A stretch of 64,000 nt of DNA from Udeniomyces pyricola (Eukaryota > Basidiomycota > Tremellomycetes > Cystofilobasidiales > Mrakiaceae): assembly GCA_039545295.1 (NCBI GenBank), contig BCIK01000025.1:252080-316079 (forward strand), read 5' to 3'. Below the pieces are notes generated by a model. That model was not told the origin of the DNA, did no database searches, and worked only from the letters and a program-made list of their open reading frames with translations. Every line of letters starts with the position of its first letter. Position 1 is the stretch's first letter. Shown here in pieces: positions 58,383 through 64,000 of this stretch. The position numbers and the translations under genes were made by a program.

Positions 58383-59965
58383 TCATTCTGGTGTGGTAAT
58401 GGGCATGGCCGGTCGAAGGAGGTCATGGACCATGTCGTCTTGCTGCCCGTTGGCTTGGATATCGGACCCGAGCGGAAGCTGGATCACGAGTGGAGGCGTG
58501 ATGGTGTACGCTTGGAGTTCGTGCGATTGGAGGAGGAAGCTGCAAGAGGTAAGAACGAAGTTCGAAAAAAAAAGGAGGGATTTTGAGGTGAGAGAAGGGA
58601 AACGAGGGGGGGGGGGAAGAGGGAGAAACATGTGGAGAAAGATAAGTCATACCGTCACAAAAGGGAAAGAAGAAGGAGGGATAAGGACATTCCCAACCAC
58701 ACGTATCCACTTATAATGACACTTACACCAAAGCTTCATCGTAACTCATCGAGTATGCAAACGATTCCCTTCGAAGCTTCGCCCAGAGCTTCCCCGCGCC
58801 GGCCGAGGAGAGCGCGTAGGCATGTGTGCAAAGCGGAGCGGATGATGCATGGATCGACCAGGGTCCGAGTGTCGATTCGGCAAGCGTCGGATAAATGTCT
58901 TCCGTCGTTGAGGCGCAGAAACCTAAACCCCCCAAAAAAAGGGGGAGGGTTTGGGGAAAATATGATTAGGTCGTCGATTCAACTGCCTGGTAAAGCGTGC
59001 GTGCTGGTTTTCAATCTTCAACCCCCCCTCCCCCCCTTCCAAAAAAAAAAACGATAAGCGGGTTACATCCAGAACGTCAACTCACCCAGATAGACCAAGT
59101 CCCAATCCTCCGGAAGTCCCTTCTGAACGAGCTCCTCAAACACCTCTCCCATTTCCTTTTCCGCATTCACGTCGTCCTCAAGGATCAACAACGGTTTCCG
59201 ACCCAATCCCACAGAACCTTCCGCTTCTTCGTCGTTGAGCCACGAGCCTATGGTGTTGAGATGAGAGTCCCAGCAAGCGAGTTGACCGTTCGTCATGTTC
59301 CACGGCAAAGGTTTCAATTCCGTAAGCTCTTTGAGGAGCCGAACGGGCATGGCATCCAGAGTAGGAAATGTGATGTCATTCCCGTTCACTGCCTCGGCCC
59401 CCTCTGTTATCCCCCAGCTATCCGAGGTCACATCACTGTTCAGGCTGCCTTGCTGATCGGGTGCCGGGAAGAGATACTCGACAATCTCAGGTCGGGCGGA
59501 AGAGGGTCTGAAGGGAGGTGTCTCGTAGAGGTCCTCTGGCGAGGCCGACGCCAGTCGATCGGCGAGGAGGTTCGACCGACGCGAAATGATGTGGGAGATG
59601 TGGTCGATTCGGGGAGAGTTTTTGGGCGTCGCAGGAGGAGTGAAGAGGAAAGGAAGGGAGAGAGCGGTAGAGAGGGTGGAAATGGAAGCGAGGCGATCGA
59701 GGTGGGTCGAGAGGTGGATGACGTGGATGCTAGAGAACGGGTTGGAGGATGAAGCAGGGAGATCGTCTAGTGACGTTGATGATGACTGAGAAGGTGACAC
59801 TGGGGCGGACGAGGTTTCCGAGCTGAAGTAGGGCGAGATCCGGTTGGTAAAGTTGTGAGGCGCGTTAGGGTGGAGGCTGGTGACGAAGAAGACGAGAACG
59901 AAGAAGAGGCACAGGCAGACGAAGATGGGTTTCTTGTGTCGAGCAGAGAGGAAAGATGACGGCAT
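58383..59965 (-). CDS. GT25-like glycosyltransferase, type II membrane protein
   Basis: A predicted Golgi/ER luminal glycosyltransferase of the GT25 (LPS/procollagen galactosyltransferase) type. Exons 59086-59965, 58727-58922 and 58383-58539 join in phase, giving 410 aa. A short basic cytosolic start (MPSSFLSARHKKP) and a signal-anchor helix (IFVCLCLFFVLVFFVTSL) are followed by a Ser-rich stem. The catalytic domain begins with IHVIHLSTHLDRLASIS. Motifs include GQLACWDSHLNTIGSWLNDE (the conserved SH region), LLILEDDVNAEKEM (the EDD metal/nucleotide motif), PEDWDLVYLGFC, STLGPWSIHA and THAYALSSAGAGKLW. The substrate cannot be read from sequence. It lies divergently from an amino-acid permease. 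The catalytic domain is short, but no key block is missing. Confidence 0.85.
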
Positions 59966-61554
59966 GTTGAGAGATGGACGGGTCAATCAAGCCCTAAACA
60001 ATGGGTGGAGTTGGGAAGGATAAGGGAGAATGAAGAAACAAACGGGGGTGGGGGGGGGGGGTTCGGAGGGAGAGGACGTGACAGTCGCGTCAGGTCTTTG
60101 CTCGGGTTGATGATCATGTGTACGTATCTCAGACTCACTCAGGAGTACACTCGTCTAGCTGATTGTGTGATAAATCCGTCAGTAGGGACACAAATCCAGA
60201 CTAAGAGAGGTATCGAGAATGCAAGTCAGCAACATCCCGAAGGGGGCACCCAAATCCACGACAGATCAATCGTGAAAGATCAGCAAAGCCTGCGCAGGAC
60301 GGCGTGTCCAGAACGAAGCGCAATGGGAGGCTTACGAGTGATAACTGGATGAGTCAAGAGTACTTGATTCAAGGTAAAGCAGATGCTAGTAAGTATGCGT
60401 TTGACTTGGGCAATCTAAGGTGGATGGATCGTAGCGAGGTGGATGTCGGCCACGGACAGGAACAGGCGGGTGGCGCTCCGGGAATCGGTCCTGGCCGGGT
60501 CAATTGGTTTCCCGCGTCGATACGTCGATACACGGCACGCGTGCCTCTATTACGCCACGTCGGTAAGTAACCCGTTTACGCCTTTATAATCAGAGATATT
60601 CTGATGTCTATCAACGATCAGATTTTAACCTCTCCTTCATATCAGGTGCATCGACTTGCATCAACGACCAGCAAGAGGATGCAGAACCACAGGCTGCGGC
60701 GGGCCTTTATTTCATCGTCAAGGCTGTACGCGGATTCCGCCTGGGCCGTGCGCGTGCACGCCACGATATGAACGCCATGGTACGGACATGTGAACATCGA
60801 CGTGATATACACATTTATACTCGCTCGCTGTTCTGACTCAAATCAGTAGTACGTCTATACGCAGTTGATGAGGTCACCTCGAGAAGACAGCACCTGAACA
60901 TGACGTGCTTTTCCCTTGCTTAACCCGACCAACTCCGTACTATTCTGGTCCTCGCGTAGATGCTGGTCAACTTACTGGGATGATAAGTTGGGACTTAGAC
61001 TGCTCGATTGCTGTTGGGAGCGAAGCAGATCAGCAGACCAGAGGGAATTTGACGGTCTGACACGGTGTTTCACGATGGATTCGATATCATGGCAGAGAGC
61101 GCAAAGCGGTCCGGGTTCCGTCCTGCAAAGCCATCGTCTGGTGAAGGTCGGGTCTTCAATGTCTTCGCATCGCGGGCTGTCAAGCATGTCAAGCATCAAC
61201 ATCTGGGAAGGTTTGCTGAATGGTATAACGAAAGCGATAAGTGCACAATCGATGCACAGTCTTATAGTCTGGTAGGAAGGACCAAAAGATAAGGAACGAG
61301 TGAAAAGAAGCAGGGTTTATCTCGCGGGAAGCTTGCCAAATCAAACGAAATCAAAACGCTTGGCATCAATAATGTTTTCCCTCCGGATTGATCTCATGGC
61401 TCTTTCTCTCTGTTCCTTCTCCCTCCTCCTTTTCATCCTACACTGACAACCACCATCCATTGACCATCAAGGCATCCCCATCCATCTCTACACAACCTCC
61501 TACCACACATCTGTCTAGAAGTATCCAGCCGATCCCGCTTTCTTCCCCTTCACC
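59966..61554. promoter_or_regulatory. Divergent promoter region of the GT25-like and permease genes
   Basis: About 1.6 kb. A G run lies at 60051-60061. Short frames (for example about 120 codons at 60916-61275) lack family motifs and start-context support. No transposon or RNA gene was recognised. Confidence 0.55.
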
Positions 61555-63954
61555 ATGAACACCCTCGAGAAAGAGGACAAGACCGGTAGCGCCGAGGTCC
61601 ACACCGAACCAGCTTCAAATCACTACCTTCAGGATAGCTACGACATCGAGCGTGAGGGAAAGGTCACGGATGAAGAGCTTAGCGAACTCGGTCGGATCGA
61701 GAAGACCACGACGCACAGAGGGCTGAAGAGTCGTCACATTACGTGCGTTGATTTCTTTGATCAAATTTCTAATCAGGAGTCGTGTTTCATCGCTCTTTTC
61801 CTGCTGTTGCTAGCGCTGACATAACTCCTTTCTCTTGTGTGCAGGATGATTGCAATCGGTAAGAACAGATATCGCGTCTGGAAGGGTTAGCATAGTGCGG
61901 AAGTTTTAGCTGATTCACGCCATCGAGTCTTGTTTCAACCATCACTGCTCGGCAACTCAACAGGTGGCGCCGTCGGTACTGGTGAGCCCCCCCCCCCTTT
62001 CAATTTCTTATCGAGTGCCTCTGCAGCAAGTTTGGTTTGTGATCCTCTATACTCATGTACCCCCTTGTCTGCTGTTCATTGATCACCACAAACAAATAAA
62101 TCAGGTCTTATCATCGTTAGTTGCTTGACCGTCTCCCGCCTATGCCCCTTCCTTTTTCGCGATACTTGTACTGATATCTCATACATCCAATTCACATCAT
62201 TGTACAGGGCTCAGGAACGGCCTTACCTAAGAGTGGACCTGTGGGCCTGCTACTAGGTTATGCTGTAAGTATCAAATTTGCCTACTGTGTAGGGAAACTT
62301 CGAATACATACATATATACATATATATGTGTCAGCTTATACCAACATAATTCGCTGACTTATCCGTCCATTCTCTCGCCTGTAGATTATGGGACTGGTCT
62401 GCTTTGGCGTGATGGTTTCGCTAGGAGAAATGGCTACGTTCTTACCTCACAAGCAAGGGTACGTCTTCTGCCGTTCCTGCGGTTTCTGGAACGCCCAAAA
62501 AGGGGACCGCGCCGGCTGCCTTGCTGACTGGTTCCTGTTCTGTTCTTCGCCCTGATCCTACCTCTACGCGCAGTTTCGCCGGGTATGCCTCTCGATTTGT
62601 GGACCCTGCACTCGGATTTGCTCTCGGATGGAACTACCTTGTACGTATCAAGGGCGAAATGGCAATCCGATATTCTTTGGCACCTGTCACACACGAGCCG
62701 GACCGACAAGAATGACAGTCCTAATTCCCGATCTGCTTTGCCTGTGCGTTGTCTTTCCTACCTAGTTCAAATATCTCGTCGTCACGCCCAACAACAGTGA
62801 GTATCATAAATCAATGAGCATGATCCGAAATTCCAATCAAACCTCGAACCTACGAAACAAGTTCTGATACCATACACTCTTTGCACTTCAGTCGTTGCCT
62901 GCGTTTTGGTCACCAACTACTGGAACACTGACGGCAAGGTTCCTGCCGCTGCCATCGTGACCATCGTCATCGCTGCCATCTTTGCCATCAATTTGATGGG
63001 CGTCCGTGTGTTTGGTGAAGTCGAGGTACGTCTCTTCAGCAGAATGCCAGCACCGCGGAGCATGCACCAACTGATTACTGTGCCTTTGTCCTGATCTCCT
63101 TGTATACAGTTCTGGATGAGTTGCGTCAAGGTCATCGTTCTTGTCGGCCTCATCTTGCTTGGCATCGTCCTCGACCTGGGAGGTGGTCCCAGTCACGATA
63201 GGATTGGGTTCAGGTACTGGAAGGACCCCGGACCCTTTGCTCACTACATCTTCAAGAACAAGCTGGGTGTCTTCCTGGGGGCCTGGTACGCGTTCCCGAA
63301 CGCACTCTTTGCTTGTAAGTGGTCCAGTATCTGTTGCAAGGAGGATCAGTGGGGTGAACCTATCACAGTCACTCACCTCTTGATCTTTCTCGCAGACATT
63401 GGTACGGAGCTCGTCGGAGTGACAGTCGGAGAAGCGAAAAACCCTAGGAAGGAAATTCCCAAAGCGATTTCTACTACCTTCTTTAGGATCCTTTTCTTCT
63501 ACTGTGGAGGTATCTTCGTGGTTGGACTGTTGGTCCCAAGCAATTCTACCAAACTACTCGCGGCTGCTAAGGCTGGAACGAACGCCAATGCCTCGCCATT
63601 CGTCGTCGCGATCCAGGAAGCCAATATCAAGGCGCTTCCTGCCATTCTTAATGCGTGTGTCCTTCTCTTCGTCTTTTCGGCGGCGAACTCGGATCTGTAC
63701 ATTGGTAGCCGCACATTATTCGCTCTAGCTGTCGAAGGTCAAGCACCTGCCATCTTCAAGCGAGTCTCCAAGCGGGGTATCCCCCACATGGCCCTTCTCT
63801 TCTGCACTGGTGGGTCATCTAAATTCTTCAACGTTCATCGACAAGGCATGTTCGGAGACTGATACCATATGCTTTGGGCCTGTCCTTTATCTATACAGCC
63901 TTCTGTGGACTTGCCTACTGTGTCGCCGCCTCGAGTGCCTACACTGTTTTCAAG
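61555..63954 (+). CDS. Amino-acid permease, APC/YAT family (3' end outside window)
   Basis: A plasma-membrane proton-coupled amino-acid transporter of the fungal YAT family (Gap1-like). Twelve exons are visible: 61555-61742, 61845-61858, 61964-61981, 62105-62115, 62208-62264, 62385-62460, 62574-62640, 62766-62796, 62892-63025, 63110-63314, 63396-63809 and 63899 to at least 63954, where a GTACGT donor follows. A hydrophilic cytosolic N-terminus has acidic and Lys residues suited to ubiquitin control, then LKSRHITMIAIGGAVGTGLI, with the TM1 glycine motif. Next are GYAIMGLVCFGVMVSLGEMA, FVDPALGFALGWNYLFKYLV, GVRVFGEVEFWMSCVKVIVL, YIGTELVGVTVGEAKNPRKE, IPKAI, SAANSDLYIGSRTLFALAVE, GQAPAIFKRVSKRGIP and FCGLAYCVAASSAYTVFK. 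Helices 1 to about 9 of 12 are present. Substrate range cannot be deduced. Exons 2-4 are micro-exons (see findings). Confidence 0.94.
61845..62115 (+). other. Cluster of three micro-exons in the permease gene
   Basis: Exons of 14 nt (61845-61858), 18 nt (61964-61981) and 11 nt (62105-62115), each bounded by AG and GT and each in phase, together encode the middle of IGGAVGTGLIIGSG. Skipping any one would destroy the helix-1 substrate-binding glycine motif, or shift the frame for the 14- and 11-nt exons. Confidence 0.88.
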
Positions 63955-64000
63955 GTACGTCTTCTATGCCCTTGACCAGCCCATGGCTCAGCACCCCGTG

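Noticed and set aside
58323..59752. Plus-strand frames across the GT25-like gene (for example 251 codons at 58997-59752)
   Set aside because: Antisense to exons whose minus-strand reading gives the EDD and stem features of a glycosyltransferase.
60300..61300. Possible degraded transposon in the spacer upstream of the permease
   Set aside because: Short overlapping frames only; no terminal repeats, target duplication, integrase or transposase motif could be seen.
1..64000. Secondary-metabolite or defence-type gene cluster
   Set aside because: The genes are unrelated housekeeping functions on both strands; no core synthase, toxin or shared pathway was found.

Overview
This is a 64-kb piece of a fungal nuclear genome, most likely a basidiomycete. 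The genes are broken by many short GT...AG introns and their proteins are rich in Ser/Thr low-complexity stretches. The gene set (FKS1-type glucan synthase, CAS1-type polysaccharide O-acetyltransferase, UGO1, an Ssp1/CaMKK-type kinase) is fungal, and CAS1 together with a GT25-like glycosyltransferase favours Basidiomycota. I cannot name a genus. The window starts inside one gene and ends inside another. Exon models were built by eye from splice signals, reading-phase continuity and recalled family sequences; nine complete models close in frame.

Layout, left to right: 3' end of the DRG1/Rbg1 GTPase (+, 9-1541); a 1,666-aa GATA zinc-finger protein (+, 2115-7853); 1,3-beta-glucan synthase FKS1 (-, 9217-16883); a CaMKK/Ssp1-like kinase (+, 18657-22590); an unrecognised Ser-rich protein (-, 23265-26521); succinyl-CoA ligase beta subunit LSC2 (-, 27140-30412); the O-acetyltransferase CAS1 (-, 32719-37532); an unrecognised multispanning membrane protein (+, 38655-40813); YTM1 (+, 41577-43867); NatB catalytic subunit NAA20/NAT3 (+, 44444-45637); a small mitochondrial Gly-rich protein (+, 46564-47685); a Cyc2-like mitochondrial flavoprotein (-, 49070-51129); UGO1 (-, 51833-53654); CK2 alpha (+, 54454-57207); a GT25-like type II membrane protein (-, 58383-59965); and the 5' part of an amino-acid permease (+, 61555 to beyond the end).

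There is no operon-like logic. Most genes are conserved housekeeping functions: ribosome biogenesis and translation (DRG1, YTM1, NAA20), mitochondria (LSC2, UGO1, Cyc2-like, the 173-aa protein), signalling (CK2, Ssp1-like) and surface glycans (FKS1, CAS1, GT25-like). I saw no transposon, tRNA, rRNA or CRISPR array. Intergenic and intronic DNA carries many long homopolymers (A, C, G, T runs up to about 50) and CT/GA, CA and TA repeats.

The observations most worth checking are: three consecutive micro-exons (14, 18 and 11 nt) that encode the glycine motif of the permease's first membrane helix; recurrent GTTCGT 5' splice sites; a 99-nt stop-free intron in the FKS1 catalytic region; natural substitutions in both FKS1 echinocandin hot-spot regions; an HQD (not HRD) catalytic loop plus an RG-rich N-lobe insert in the CaMKK-like kinase; an unusual GATA finger attached to an unrecognised N-terminal domain; and the unrecognised gene at 23265-26521.
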